Part shown: piece by piece, positions 1 to 8,619 of the stretch
Numbering within the stretch: position 1 is the stretch's first letter
How the letters are laid out: each line of letters opens with the position of its first letter
Source of the DNA: Vicinamibacteraceae bacterium
GTDB lineage: Bacteria; Planctomycetota; Phycisphaerae; Phycisphaerales; UBA5793
Length of the DNA stretch: 64,000 bases
Direction of reading: 5' to 3'
NCBI GenBank assembly: GCA_011525805.1
Contig: WYBR01000109.1
Span: forward strand, 62,001-126,000
Position numbers and translations under genes: made by a program
The notes under the pieces: model-generated
The model's input: the letters and a program-made list of their open reading frames with translations, nothing else
Databases searched by the model: none
Told to the model about the DNA's origin: nothing

Positions 1-317
1 CCGTCTCCATCGGCCTCAGGGGAAACCAGAACTCATCCATCGACTCGCGGTGCCAGAAGGGCCGGCCATCAAGGAACTGGAGCAGCCAGCCGACGGTGAA
101 GTCGTGCTGCCGGCGCGCCTGCTCCTCAGTGAAGCCGCGCTCCATCCAGTGCCGGACCTGGAGGGGCCGGGCGACCATCGAGCCGGAGAAGAACCTCTGC
201 CCCGGCGCCTCCCGATAGAACTCCTGCCCCAAGACCATCCGCCCGGGCAAGGCGAGCAGCATCCCCATCAGGACGACGCGGAACGCGACGCTGGTGACGC
301 GGGGGGGGGGCGAACAT
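1..317 (-). CDS. Partial secreted protein of unknown function, start out of frame
   Basis: The gene runs off the left edge of the window. The readable frame gives a short hydrophobic segment (VLMGMLLALPGRMVLGQ) followed by a Trp/Arg/Glu-rich stretch ending near WFPLRPMET, as in an exported protein with a signal peptide. The best start, ATG at 317-315, has a good ribosome site (AGGAGAA) a few bases upstream, but a run of ten C (minus strand) follows it directly and puts it one base out of frame. Nine C would give an uninterrupted signal peptide beginning MFAPPPRVTSVAF. In-frame ATG codons at 268 and 262 could be used instead but have no visible ribosome site. The function is not recognised. 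Confidence 0.5.
301..310. repeat. Ten-base G homopolymer
   Basis: Ten consecutive G on the plus strand (C on the coding strand), lying between the start codon and the signal peptide of the minus-strand gene at the left edge. Length changes here would switch that reading frame. A sequencing or assembly length error is equally possible. Confidence 0.9.
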
Positions 318-422
318 GGCGGATTCTCCTTGCCTTGTGTCAGTATAACCGACGAACGTCACAAGTGCCGCCGGAAAGCCGGAAAGTGCCGGAGAATCGT
401 CGAAAACAGGGCGAAATGCTCG

Positions 423-1247
423 TCAGTCGGTCGAAATCCGGCCTTCGCCGATGGCAGAAGGGGAGCCGACCTTCGGCGGATCGATTCGTGTGCCCTGTTG
501 CTGTTCCACCGGCCAGTAGTGCAGCATCGCCGGGGCGATGACGCGCAGGGCGAAGCGCTGGTTGAGCAGGTCGAGGTGGTCTCCGCTGTTGCGGTGTTCA
601 AGCCAGGCGGGGTCGTAGCCCCACTGCTCGAAGCGCGGGTGATTGAAGGTGAAGCCGATGCGGCCGCCGGCGTCGCCGAAGTGTCCGTCCGAGGTGCCAA
701 AGAGCGTCGTCCCCATGCCGAGGATGAGCCGGTCATGCTCCGAGGAGAGCGCGACGATGCGCGGTACTCGCTCGAGCGCCGGGCCAAAGTCGTACTCGGG
801 CGAGAGGGCGGGCGCGAGAATCCAGACCTGTTCGACGAGATTTTCGCCGATCTCAAGCAGTTCGGCCGCGCGGATGACGATGCGGGCGCCGCCGCTGTGC
901 CCGGTGAGGATCACGCGGGCCTCGGGCGAAGTCGCCTTGAAGCCGCGCACGCGCTCGACGAGTCGCCGCGCTTCGCGCTCGTGCAGGGCGGCGTCGCTGA
1001 GGTTGCGGCCGGGCAGGAGGGTCGCCCAGGCGACGAAGTGCACTTCCTGAATTCCGCCGCGGATCAGGCCGCGCGCGAAGTAGTGATCGTGGGGCACGTC
1101 GCCGGAGATGCCCGGCGCATGGAACACGTACACGCCGTCGTGGCGGATGATCCCTTCGCGCTCGTTGAGCGCCACGCCGCATCCTCCCGCGCCGAGCAGG
1201 GCGGCGGCTGCCGCCACGGATCGCCAGTGTCTCAGGAACATGAACAT
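423..1247 (-). CDS. Putative lipoprotein, alpha/beta-hydrolase fold
   Basis: The N-terminus (MFMFLRHW, then an Ala/Leu-rich stretch ending GAGGCG) looks like a lipoprotein signal peptide with a weak lipobox. The body has the nucleophile elbow GHSGGAR and a late HxxxxDLL stretch, consistent with an alpha/beta hydrolase acting at the cell envelope; the substrate is unknown. The start chosen is ATG at 1247, which places the hydrophobic segment at the N-terminus. An upstream TTG at 1277 would overlap the stop of lptB by four bases (TTGA) and is possible if translation is coupled. Transcription with lptB is likely. Confidence 0.7.
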   Translation of the reverse strand: MFMFLRHWRSVAAAAALLGAGGCGVALNEREGIIRHDGVYVFHAPGISGDVPHDHYFARGLIRGGIQEVHFVAWATLLPGRNLSDAALHEREARRLVERVRGFKATSPEARVILTGHSGGARIVIRAAELLEIGENLVEQVWILAPALSPEYDFGPALERVPRIVALSSEHDRLILGMGTTLFGTSDGHFGDAGGRIGFTFNHPRFEQWGYDPAWLEHRNSGDHLDLLNQRFALRVIAPAMLHYWPVEQQQGTRIDPPKVGSPSAIGEGRISTD

Positions 1248-1273
1248 GCGTCGCCCGTCCGATGCGTCCGGCG

Positions 1274-2011
1274 TCAATCGAATTCGTCGCCGCGGAACAT
1301 CGACCCGAGGTACGAGCGGCGCACGACCTCATCGCGGATGAGGTCCTTTGGAGCGCCTTCGGCCAGAATGCGCCCGTCATTGAGGATATACGCCCGATCG
1401 CAGACGCGCAGCGTCTGGAGGACGTTATGGTCGGTAATGAGCATGGCGATGCCGCGCTGCTCGCGCAGGCGGATGATCTCGCGCTGGAGGTCTTCGACGG
1501 CGAGGGGATCGACGCCTGAGAACGGTTCGTCGAGGAGAATGAGATCGGGGTTCTTGATGAGGCAGCGGGCGATCTCGAGTTTGCGCCGCTCGCCGCCCGA
1601 GAGGGTGCGGGCGGACTGACTGCGGTTGCGCGTCAGGCCGAACTGCGCCAGCAGGTCGTTGAGGCGGGCCTTGCGCTCCTGCCGGCTCAGGGGCTGGAGT
1701 TCGAGGAAGGCCATGAGGTTCTGCTCAACGGTCGCGCGGCGGAGGATGCTCGGCTCCTGGCTGAGGTAGCCCATGCCCCGGTTGGCGCGGCGGTACATCG
1801 GCTCGCGCGTCACGTCGTGGCCGTCAAAGATCACCTCGCCGCCGTCGGCCGTCGTCATGCCGATGCTCATGCGAAAACTGGTCGTCTTGCCGGCGCCGTT
1901 GCGTCCGAGAAGGCCGACGATCTCCGCCCGGTCCACGTGGAAGGACACCTGGTCCACGACGGTGCGCTGGCCGTAGCGCTTGACGAGATTGCTGGCCTTG
2001 AGCAATTGCAT
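1274..2011 (-). CDS. lptB: LPS export ABC transporter ATP-binding protein LptB
   Basis: A 245-residue ABC ATPase of typical LptB length. Visible motifs are Walker A GRNGAGKTT (about residues 36-44), Q-loop Gln85, signature LSGGE (137-141), Walker B LILLDEP (157-163) and the H-loop His195. The stretch GMGYLSQEPSIFR-like (here GYLSQEPSILRR) and LLDEPFSGVDPLAVEDLQ are characteristic of LptB, which powers extraction of lipopolysaccharide from the inner membrane with LptF/LptG. This implies a diderm envelope. The lptA, lptC, lptF and lptG partners are not in the window. It precedes the lipoprotein hydrolase and follows thiDE on the same strand. Confidence 0.92.
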   Translation of the reverse strand: MQLLKASNLVKRYGQRTVVDQVSFHVDRAEIVGLLGRNGAGKTTSFRMSIGMTTADGGEVIFDGHDVTREPMYRRANRGMGYLSQEPSILRRATVEQNLMAFLELQPLSRQERKARLNDLLAQFGLTRNRSQSARTLSGGERRKLEIARCLIKNPDLILLDEPFSGVDPLAVEDLQREIIRLREQRGIAMLITDHNVLQTLRVCDRAYILNDGRILAEGAPKDLIRDEVVRRSYLGSMFRGDEFD

Positions 2012-2033
2012 CAGGTGGGGATGTTAGGCAGGC

Positions 2034-3068
2034 TCAGGCGCGCGCCAGCGCCGCGCGCAGGCGGCGCACTGCCGCGGCCGGATCGTCGCTGGAGCAGACG
2101 TATGAACTGACCGCGACGCCGGCGGCGCCCGCCTCGACCAGTTCGCCGACGTTGCGATCGGTGATGCCGCCGATGGCCAGGTGCGGGAGGGGCACCTTCT
2201 GAACGTACTCGCGCAGATACTCCGGTCCGGCGAGGTGAGGTTTGTCCTTGGTCGTGGTGAGGAACATCGGCCCGACGCCGCAGTAATCGGCGCCCGCCTT
2301 CGCCGCCGCCTCCGCCTGCGCCAGGTTGGCCGTGGAGACGCCGATGAGCAGCCGCCGCCCGGCGAGGCGTCGCACGTGGCCGACGGGTAGATCGGACTGT
2401 CCGAGGTGGACGCCGTCCGCGCCGGCGAGCAGCGCCACATCGGCGCGATCGTTGATCACGCTCGCTGCTCCCGCCGCGCGGCATCGCTCGACGACGACCG
2501 TCGCGCGACCGAGGAGTTTGCCGTCTTCGAGGTCTTTTTCGCGCAGTTGAATGCAGTCGGCTCCGCCTTCCAGTGCGGCGTCGAGCACGTCGAGCCATGG
2601 GCTGGCGCAGAGCGACTCGGTGAGCAGGACGCACAGGCGCCACTGCGGCGCGATCACCGTGCCCAGGCGGCGCTGCAGGCGCTGCTCGGCGTCGTAGGCG
2701 CGGTAGCGCAGCGACTCGACCGCCGCGGCCGCGCCGCCGTCGATCGCCTTGAGGTACTCCTCAAGGGAGCGCAGCGACTCGCCGAGGCGCTTACCGGCCG
2801 CGACGACGACGGCCGCAACGCTTTCTCGCCTTGCTTCCGCTTCGGTCTTGATCGCCCCGCCGACGTCGCCCGGGGCGTCGCGATTCGCCTCCAGCAGGCC
2901 GGGGCCGAGGCGATCGAGCGCTGCGCGGAGGTCGTGGCGGATGGACTTGAGGCGCGCGGAGAGATCAGCGTCATCGGCGATGAAGCGCGCGTAATCCTCC
3001 ATGACGCGCAGCGCCTCGCGGGCGCGATTCGCGTTGGCGTCGAGGAGGCGCAGCGCCGTGCGGCTCAT
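2034..3068 (-). CDS. thiE: ThiD2-ThiE fusion: thiamine phosphate synthase with N-terminal ThiD2 domain
   Basis: The C-terminal part (about residues 140-344) is a TIM-barrel thiamine phosphate synthase: it has GADCIQLREKDL, VINDRADVAL, GADGVHLGQSDLP and VGPMF..T.TK. It joins HMP pyrophosphate to the thiazole phosphate. The first ~130 residues (starting RLLDANANRAREALRVMEDY, an Arg/Glu-rich helical stretch) match the ThiD2 domain found fused to ThiE in cyanobacteria and some other lineages, proposed to supply the HMP-phosphate kinase step. The ribosome site AGGA precedes ATG 3068. The fusion would let one polypeptide do two consecutive steps. ThiE assignment is firm; the ThiD2 role is family knowledge. 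Confidence 0.9.
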   Translation of the reverse strand: MSRTALRLLDANANRAREALRVMEDYARFIADDADLSARLKSIRHDLRAALDRLGPGLLEANRDAPGDVGGAIKTEAEARRESVAAVVVAAGKRLGESLRSLEEYLKAIDGGAAAAVESLRYRAYDAEQRLQRRLGTVIAPQWRLCVLLTESLCASPWLDVLDAALEGGADCIQLREKDLEDGKLLGRATVVVERCRAAGAASVINDRADVALLAGADGVHLGQSDLPVGHVRRLAGRRLLIGVSTANLAQAEAAAKAGADYCGVGPMFLTTTKDKPHLAGPEYLREYVQKVPLPHLAIGGITDRNVGELVEAGAAGVAVSSYVCSSDDPAAAVRRLRAALARA

Positions 3069-3117
3069 GACTCAATCCTATGCGGGGCGGCGCCGACGCG
3101 ATCCCGGCGAGCGACGC

Positions 3118-4740
3118 TCACTCGAGCCGCCGCGCCAGCAGCCACTCGACGACGTCGGGAAGGACGTACCCGACGACGAGGGTGTGGCCGAAGTCCGGCA
3201 CGAAGCGGTACTCGACCTCCAGCCCCGCCTGCTTTGCGAGGTTCACGGCCGGCTCGATGCGCGAGGGAGGGACGATCGAGTCGAACTCGGCCGCGATCGC
3301 AAGGGTCGGCGGAAGGCGCGCAGCGCGGGCGTAACTCGCCCCCGCCAGCCAGCACGCCGCGGCAACGCGCTCGCCGCGCCCGCTGCACATGCCGCCGGTC
3401 AGTGCCGCGCCGAGAGAGTGGCCGATGACGTAGACGCGCGATTCGTCGATCGAGTAGAGTTGCTTCATCGTGTCCACGATGGTGTCGAAGGCGAGGCCGA
3501 GGTCCATCAGGGGCGCCGCGAGCGGCGAGACGACCGCGAAGCCGTGCTCTTCCGCCAGGCGGGTGATGACGCCCGCCCCGTACCCGTCGATGAACATGTT
3601 CTCATTGCCGCCCGCGCCGTGCAAGGCGATGAGCAGGGGCATGGAGTCCTTCGCCAGCGCCGACTCGGGCACGAAGATGCGCGCCGGCAGGTGCACGTCG
3701 GTTGTGAGCGGCAGCCCATGCCAGGTGTCTCCTGATCGGCCCATGTAAGGATTGACGCCCGCGGCCACCGCCGCCCACTCGCGATCGAGGTCGCCGACCA
3801 GTTGCGCAAAGTCGGTCAGCAGCGCAGTGATGTCCGCGTGCGAGTCGATCAGATTCAACAGGGCGACGCGCTCGCGCAGCAGACGGTGGGGGAGCGGTTC
3901 ATCCGCGCCGTCGCGGGATTGCGCCAGCGCTTCGAGCCGCTTCGCCAGCCGGGCGCGCGACGCCTCGATCGGCTCGGCCAGCACGGTCCACCGGCCGATG
4001 AGTTCAAAGGTCTGCGGAACCTCGGGCGAGAGGGGGCGCAGCGGTCCCGATCGCAGCATGAGGTCGCGCCGCCCCGGCCTGATCGGCCTCTCAAGCATGA
4101 AGTCGATTTCCACGTCGACTTCCCGTGCTGCGCTGACGACCGGCGAGGCCGAGATGAACCTCGAAAGATCTCCCTCACTCACCACCAGAGCAAACTCCGC
4201 TGGCGCCGGCACATCGGGCGGAAGCGGGTAGATCGACGTGAGTCGAGCGCGAACGCTCGGCGCGGAGTGGGGGTCCCCCGCCAGGTCGTCGAGCGATGGG
4301 TGGGCCGGGTCGAGTTCGATTCGAAGCGAGCGGGCAAACGCGGCGAAGGCTCTGTCGCGGCCGCTCCCGGGTCGTTCGAGCATCAGCGCATTCATGGCCT
4401 GCACGACGGTGGCGAGGTTCCCTCCGAAGAACGCCAGCGTCGCGCGGTCAAAGTCCGCGTTGAGGCGCCGCATGGTTTCTGGATCGGCGAGCGTCCATCG
4501 CCTCCACTCGTCCGAATCGACGTCCATCCCCTCGGGCGGCGTCGCGTGGCGGTCGGCGAGGCGCTGCATGATCTGCGCATCGAGCCGCTGGAAGGACAGC
4601 GCCGCGTCTCGATACGTCGCCCGCGGCGCCGCGGCGCCGTGTGGTCGGCGCTCCGGTTCCCCCTGCGCCGCCGCATCAGTCGGCAGCGGCGCGCCGATGA
4701 ACGACAGCGCCGCGATGCACATCCAGACCGCTCGGATCAT
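3118..4740 (-). CDS. Secreted alpha/beta hydrolase, PHB-depolymerase/carboxylesterase-like
   Basis: A 540-residue protein with a signal peptide (MIRAVWMCIAALSFIGAPL, cleavage probably near DAAAQ). The first ~300 residues are not recognised. The C-terminal ~200 residues form a polyhydroxybutyrate-depolymerase-like esterase domain: oxyanion region LIALHGAGGNENMF, nucleophile elbow GHSLG (Ser near 442), acid in EFDSIVPPS (Asp near 487) and His in DFGHT (near 519). It probably cleaves ester bonds outside the cytoplasm; the substrate is not predictable. The start ATG 4740 has ribosome site AGGGAGA and overlaps the photolyase stop as ATGA, so the two are translated from one message. A longer open frame upstream is only the shadow of the photolyase gene. 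Confidence 0.8.
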   Translation of the reverse strand: MIRAVWMCIAALSFIGAPLPTDAAAQGEPERRPHGAAAPRATYRDAALSFQRLDAQIMQRLADRHATPPEGMDVDSDEWRRWTLADPETMRRLNADFDRATLAFFGGNLATVVQAMNALMLERPGSGRDRAFAAFARSLRIELDPAHPSLDDLAGDPHSAPSVRARLTSIYPLPPDVPAPAEFALVVSEGDLSRFISASPVVSAAREVDVEIDFMLERPIRPGRRDLMLRSGPLRPLSPEVPQTFELIGRWTVLAEPIEASRARLAKRLEALAQSRDGADEPLPHRLLRERVALLNLIDSHADITALLTDFAQLVGDLDREWAAVAAGVNPYMGRSGDTWHGLPLTTDVHLPARIFVPESALAKDSMPLLIALHGAGGNENMFIDGYGAGVITRLAEEHGFAVVSPLAAPLMDLGLAFDTIVDTMKQLYSIDESRVYVIGHSLGAALTGGMCSGRGERVAAACWLAGASYARAARLPPTLAIAAEFDSIVPPSRIEPAVNLAKQAGLEVEYRFVPDFGHTLVVGYVLPDVVEWLLARRLE

Positions 4741-6185
4741 GATGAATCTCCCTGTCTGACCTGAGCAAACGCGGCCAGCGCGCGATGCCGCGCCTCGGCG
4801 TGATCGACGATCGGATGAGGATAGGTGCGTCCGAGCGCGACTCCCGCCTCCGCCAGCGCCGCGGCAGGCGCCGCCCACGGCTCGTGAATCCAGCGGTCGG
4901 GAAGCGCCGCGAGTTCCGGCACCCAGCGGCGCACGCAGGCGCCGTGCGGGTCGAACGTGCGGCCCTGGGTGATCGGATTGAAGATGCGGAAGTAGGGGGC
5001 TGCGTCCGCCCCGCAGCCGGCGCACCACTGCCAGCCCAGGGTGTTGTTCGCCAAGTCGGCGTCGACAAGCGTGTCCCAGAACCACTCGGCGCCGCGACGC
5101 CAGTCGATAAGCAGGTCTTTGACGAGGAACGAGGCGACCATCATGCGCGTTCGGTTGTGCATCCACCCCGTCGCCCACAGTTGCCGCATGCCGGCGTCGA
5201 CAGAGGGATACCCCGTTCGTCCGTGCTGCCAGGCGCGCAGGTCGCGGGCGCTGCGCCGCCAGGGGAAGCGGCGGAAGTTGCGGCGCAGCGGCGCCTCGGG
5301 CGTGCGCGGGAAGTGGTGCAGCAGATGGTGGGCGAACTCGCGCCAGGCCAGTTGGCGCAGAAACGCCAGCGCCCCGCGCGACGGCGCCTCGCCGCCGCGA
5401 GCCGCTTCGGACTCGATCACCGTCCGGTACACTCGCCTCGCCGAGATTTCGCCGAAGTGCAGGTGCGGGCTGAGCCGCGACGAGCCTTCTTCATCCGGCC
5501 GATCGCGGGCGGAGTCGTACTCAGCCAGCGCCGCAGATCGGAGCGCCTCAAGGCGGTCGGCAGCGCCGCGCTCACCCGGACGCCACTGTTCCCGCAAGCC
5601 CCCCGCCCAGTCGCCCGCGGGCAGCAGGCCAAGATCGCGCAGCGCCGCGGACGCCGGCCACGTTTTCGGCGCACTGAGCCTTCGCGGGGCCGCAAGCGGC
5701 TCGCCGACCTCCAGCGACGCCTCCAGCGCGCGCCAGAACGGCGTGAAGACCTGGAACGGGCCGCCCGACTTTGTTCGCACCGCCTCCGGATCGTGCAGCA
5801 GCGCAGTGTTGAGCCTCTCAAACGCGACGCCGCGCTTCATCAGCGATCGCGCGAGGCGATCATCGATCTCCGATGCGTGCGGCTCGAATCGCCTCGACGC
5901 GACGAGGCGTGTGGCGCCCGTCTCGGCGAGGAGTCGGGCCAGTTCATCTTCCACTCGCCCCTGCCGCAGGACGAGGCGCGACCCGCGCCGGCGCAATGCG
6001 GCATCGAGCGATTCGAGTGAATGGTGCAGCCACCAGCGGCTCGCCGCGCCGGGCGGCCAGGAGCGCTCCTCTTGCGGCGACCAGATGAAGACGGGCGCCA
6101 CGCCGCTTGGCCGCGAAAGCGCGCCGTGTACGGCCGCATGATCATCCAGCCGGAGATCGTTGCGAAACCAGAGAATCGTGGTCAT
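4737..6185 (-). CDS. phr: Deoxyribodipyrimidine photolyase (cryptochrome/photolyase family)
   Basis: About 482 residues. The N-terminal Rossmann domain starts TTILWFRNDLRLDDHAA, the family hallmark. The C-terminal FAD-binding domain has LSPHLHFGEIS, WREFAHHLLHHFP, GYPSVDAGMRQLWATGWMHNR and WQWCAGCGADAAPYFRIFNP. The TGWMHNR and NTLGWQW segments carry electron-transfer Trp residues. It repairs UV-induced cyclobutane dimers using light; class I CPD photolyase is most likely, but a cryptochrome-like role cannot be excluded from sequence alone. ATG 6185 gives the canonical start; an upstream in-frame TTG at 6194 adds three residues. The stop overlaps the next gene (ATGA). Confidence 0.92.
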   Translation of the reverse strand: MTTILWFRNDLRLDDHAAVHGALSRPSGVAPVFIWSPQEERSWPPGAASRWWLHHSLESLDAALRRRGSRLVLRQGRVEDELARLLAETGATRLVASRRFEPHASEIDDRLARSLMKRGVAFERLNTALLHDPEAVRTKSGGPFQVFTPFWRALEASLEVGEPLAAPRRLSAPKTWPASAALRDLGLLPAGDWAGGLREQWRPGERGAADRLEALRSAALAEYDSARDRPDEEGSSRLSPHLHFGEISARRVYRTVIESEAARGGEAPSRGALAFLRQLAWREFAHHLLHHFPRTPEAPLRRNFRRFPWRRSARDLRAWQHGRTGYPSVDAGMRQLWATGWMHNRTRMMVASFLVKDLLIDWRRGAEWFWDTLVDADLANNTLGWQWCAGCGADAAPYFRIFNPITQGRTFDPHGACVRRWVPELAALPDRWIHEPWAAPAAALAEAGVALGRTYPHPIVDHAEARHRALAAFAQVRQGDSS

Positions 6186-6242
6186 GGCCCGCAAGCGTAG
6201 AGCGGCCAGCAGCGCTCGCGCACCCGAATCCGGCGAGGTGAA

Positions 6243-7670
6243 TCAGAAGCGGATCGGACGGCTCACGACGTTGCTCTTCACATCCGGCCGCACCGCTTGG
6301 AACCAGACGAGCGGCGCGCTGCGGATCGGAACCGGCAATGTGAAGACCGCCTGCCCGTTTCCATCGGCACGGCGGATCGGTCCCGCCTGCTGCGGCTGGG
6401 CCAGGTCGATTGTCACTCCCCAGCCGTTGGGCCGCACGCGGCCCGGGCCGCGGAGACTGTAGGCCAGCCCGAAGAGCGCCCTGGGCGGAGCGCCGGTCAG
6501 GCGGAACTCGGCGTTCGTCCCCATGATGATGTCGCTCACCGCGAGCACCAGGCGCCGGCGCGGGTTCCACGCCGCGATCGAGTTGGGCGTGCTCGAGCCG
6601 GTGTTGAAGAGGTCCGGCCCGTTCATGACGAGCGAGCCGTCGATCTGAACGGCGAAGGAGTACACGCCGCTCTTGCCGTCGATTGCGGACGAGTTGTCGG
6701 TGACGAAGACGAGGCTCTCCATGACGGCGACCTTGCCGAGCGTTCCCTGAAGGCCGACGTCGAAGGAGTATCCGGTTGAGACGAGCCGTCCGTCGCTCTC
6801 GACGCGCATGGTGCGCAGCGTGGCGTCGGTGCCGTGGCCGACGAAGACGTAGCGGTCATCCTCGGAGGCGACGGCGAGTTTGGGTGAAGCGCCGGGCGAC
6901 TGCCAGGGCGAACCGGGCAGCGGCGCGAGCAGGCCGGTGAGGGCGTCGATGCTGTAGCCGTGTACCGCCGTGCCGCCGCTGCTGATTCCACCGCCGGCGT
7001 AGACCTTGGTGCCGTCGTTGGTTATGCCCAGGCCGAGCGGGTAGATGCCGCCGGTCGGCAGCGAGCCGCGCAGCGCGCTCGCTCCATTCGGGAGGATTTC
7101 GATGGTGTAGATCGCGTTGGCCGTGGAGTCGTTGGCGAAGAGGAACCGGCCATGCGGGTGCATGGCGAGGCTCGAGCAGAATCGACCCGTGGGGTGACGC
7201 GCCACTTCCATCAGCGACGGCGTCGCCGGGTCGAACTCGTAGAGGCCGACCGTGTTGTCGCCGCTGAGTTTCGTCTGCGTTACCGCGAGCAGATTCTCGC
7301 GCACCCACGTGACATCCAGCGGGCTGTCGGGGACGAGTTTCGTCAGGACGAAAGTCATCGTGGCGTCGGCGTTGACGCGGAAGACGTCCACCTTCTCCTC
7401 GATGTTGTTGGCCGTGCCGTGCGAGAGCGCGACGTAGCGCCCGCCCGGCGAGAGGCTGATGGCCTGCGGCCCGGTGTCGGAGGTGTCCCACACGCCGACG
7501 AGGTTGAGCGTGCCGTCGGGATTGACGGTCAGCGATGAGAGTTTCCCCTGGGCGGCGTTGGGATAGGTGACGACGAAGACCGCCGGCTCGATCGATTGCG
7601 CTGCGGCAGCGGCCGCCGCGAGAAGCGCCGCGCCGCAGGCGGCCATGATCCTGAACGAGTAGACTGACAT
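6243..7670 (-). CDS. Secreted beta-propeller protein, lactonase/YVTN-like
   Basis: A 475-residue protein with a clear signal peptide (MSVYSFRIMAACGAALLAAAA). Repeated blades such as NPDGTLNLVGVWDT, SPGGRYVALSHG, HPHGRFLFANDS and TNDGTKVYAGG show the seven-bladed propeller pattern of the 6-phosphogluconolactonase/YVTN family. The export signal argues against a pentose-phosphate enzyme; a surface or periplasmic binding or lactone-hydrolysing role is more likely. The start has a strong ribosome site (AGGGGAG). The final ~90 residues fall outside the propeller and may form an extra beta domain. It stands alone, 57 bases downstream of nothing obviously related. Confidence 0.8.
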   Translation of the reverse strand: MSVYSFRIMAACGAALLAAAAAAAQSIEPAVFVVTYPNAAQGKLSSLTVNPDGTLNLVGVWDTSDTGPQAISLSPGGRYVALSHGTANNIEEKVDVFRVNADATMTFVLTKLVPDSPLDVTWVRENLLAVTQTKLSGDNTVGLYEFDPATPSLMEVARHPTGRFCSSLAMHPHGRFLFANDSTANAIYTIEILPNGASALRGSLPTGGIYPLGLGITNDGTKVYAGGGISSGGTAVHGYSIDALTGLLAPLPGSPWQSPGASPKLAVASEDDRYVFVGHGTDATLRTMRVESDGRLVSTGYSFDVGLQGTLGKVAVMESLVFVTDNSSAIDGKSGVYSFAVQIDGSLVMNGPDLFNTGSSTPNSIAAWNPRRRLVLAVSDIIMGTNAEFRLTGAPPRALFGLAYSLRGPGRVRPNGWGVTIDLAQPQQAGPIRRADGNGQAVFTLPVPIRSAPLVWFQAVRPDVKSNVVSRPIRF

Positions 7671-7821
7671 ATCGGACTCCCCTCTGATCGCGCTCGACGG
7701 CGCGACTCCGCGGCAATAGTACTGGGAACGCGGCCGAAACGCAATGGAATCTCGAAGAAGAAGGCAATTCGCCGGAGGATCGCGCGCGGCCGCGCGCGGT
7801 CGCAACTCGCTGCTCCGCCGA

Positions 7822-8541
7822 TCAGGCGCTGCCAGGTCGAAGCAGGAGCGGCGCGCCGCACTCGGTGCAGACGGGACTGGTTCCGACCGGATAGGCGCAC
7901 TCAGGGCACCAACCCCGTCGGATGCGGCGACGGCGACGCCAGGCAAGCGGCAGCGCGAACGCAATCCACGCGGCTGCGCCATACACCACTGTGTTCACCG
8001 CAAAGCCGAGCGGGATCGGCCGCATCGGCAGGACGAGGTCGGTGACGATGAAGGTGTTGGGCGTCTGTTTGTGGCCGAGATGGATGCCGCCCTGCACCCG
8101 GCCGTGCGTGCCCTGCTCGAAAGCGCACCACATCGAGAGCATTGGCCAGCCGCGCGCCGTGTGACCGAGGGGAATGTTCATCGACTCATAAACGTCGCGC
8201 GGGTCGCGGCCGGCGAGCGGACCCCAGTGCGGCCAGAGCGCTTCAAGCGGAATGACCGGCACGTCCGCCCAGCGCATCGTCCACGGTCCTTTGTGTACCA
8301 GCACGTGATCGGCGCCGAATTGCCTCCAGCGGCTGAGCGACAGGCCGGCCGGGCCGACCAACTCGTTGGGAACCTCCCGAGGCACAAACTCCCCCGGCTC
8401 CATCGGCTTGTTGGTGGACTGAAACGAATCAGGCTGGTAAAGCACCCGCCAGCCGAGCCACCACGCCACGGTCACGTTCACGACCGCGCCGACGAGCAGC
8501 CATGCGGCGATGCGTGAGAGTGCGCGCGTGCCCCTGTTCAT
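7822..8541 (-). CDS. Membrane protein with C-terminal zinc ribbon, unknown function
   Basis: About 239 residues starting MNRGTRALSRIAAW. There are two membrane segments, one at the N-terminus (AAWLLVGAVVNVTVAWWLGW) and one near residue 195 (GFAVNTVVYGAAAWIAFALPL), separated by a soluble region. The C-terminus is a CPECAYPVG...CTECG zinc ribbon placed on the cytoplasmic side if the N-terminus is inside. The same tail type occurs in the genes at 48821 and 49720 and is common in planctomycete hypothetical proteins. An ATG nine bases upstream is an alternative start. No function is known. Confidence 0.72.
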   Translation of the reverse strand: MNRGTRALSRIAAWLLVGAVVNVTVAWWLGWRVLYQPDSFQSTNKPMEPGEFVPREVPNELVGPAGLSLSRWRQFGADHVLVHKGPWTMRWADVPVIPLEALWPHWGPLAGRDPRDVYESMNIPLGHTARGWPMLSMWCAFEQGTHGRVQGGIHLGHKQTPNTFIVTDLVLPMRPIPLGFAVNTVVYGAAAWIAFALPLAWRRRRRIRRGWCPECAYPVGTSPVCTECGAPLLLRPGSA

Positions 8542-8619
8542 GCGACCCATGATACGGCCGCCGCAGCCGGCGTTCGCCCGAGGGCCCGCGCCGCGCGGCG
8601 GTACCATTGCGGCGCCCCT

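Noticed and set aside
294-1619. Long plus-strand open frame of 441 codons
   Set aside because: It lies antisense to the hydrolase and lptB genes, has no family resemblance and is rich in the residues expected from GC-skewed shadows.
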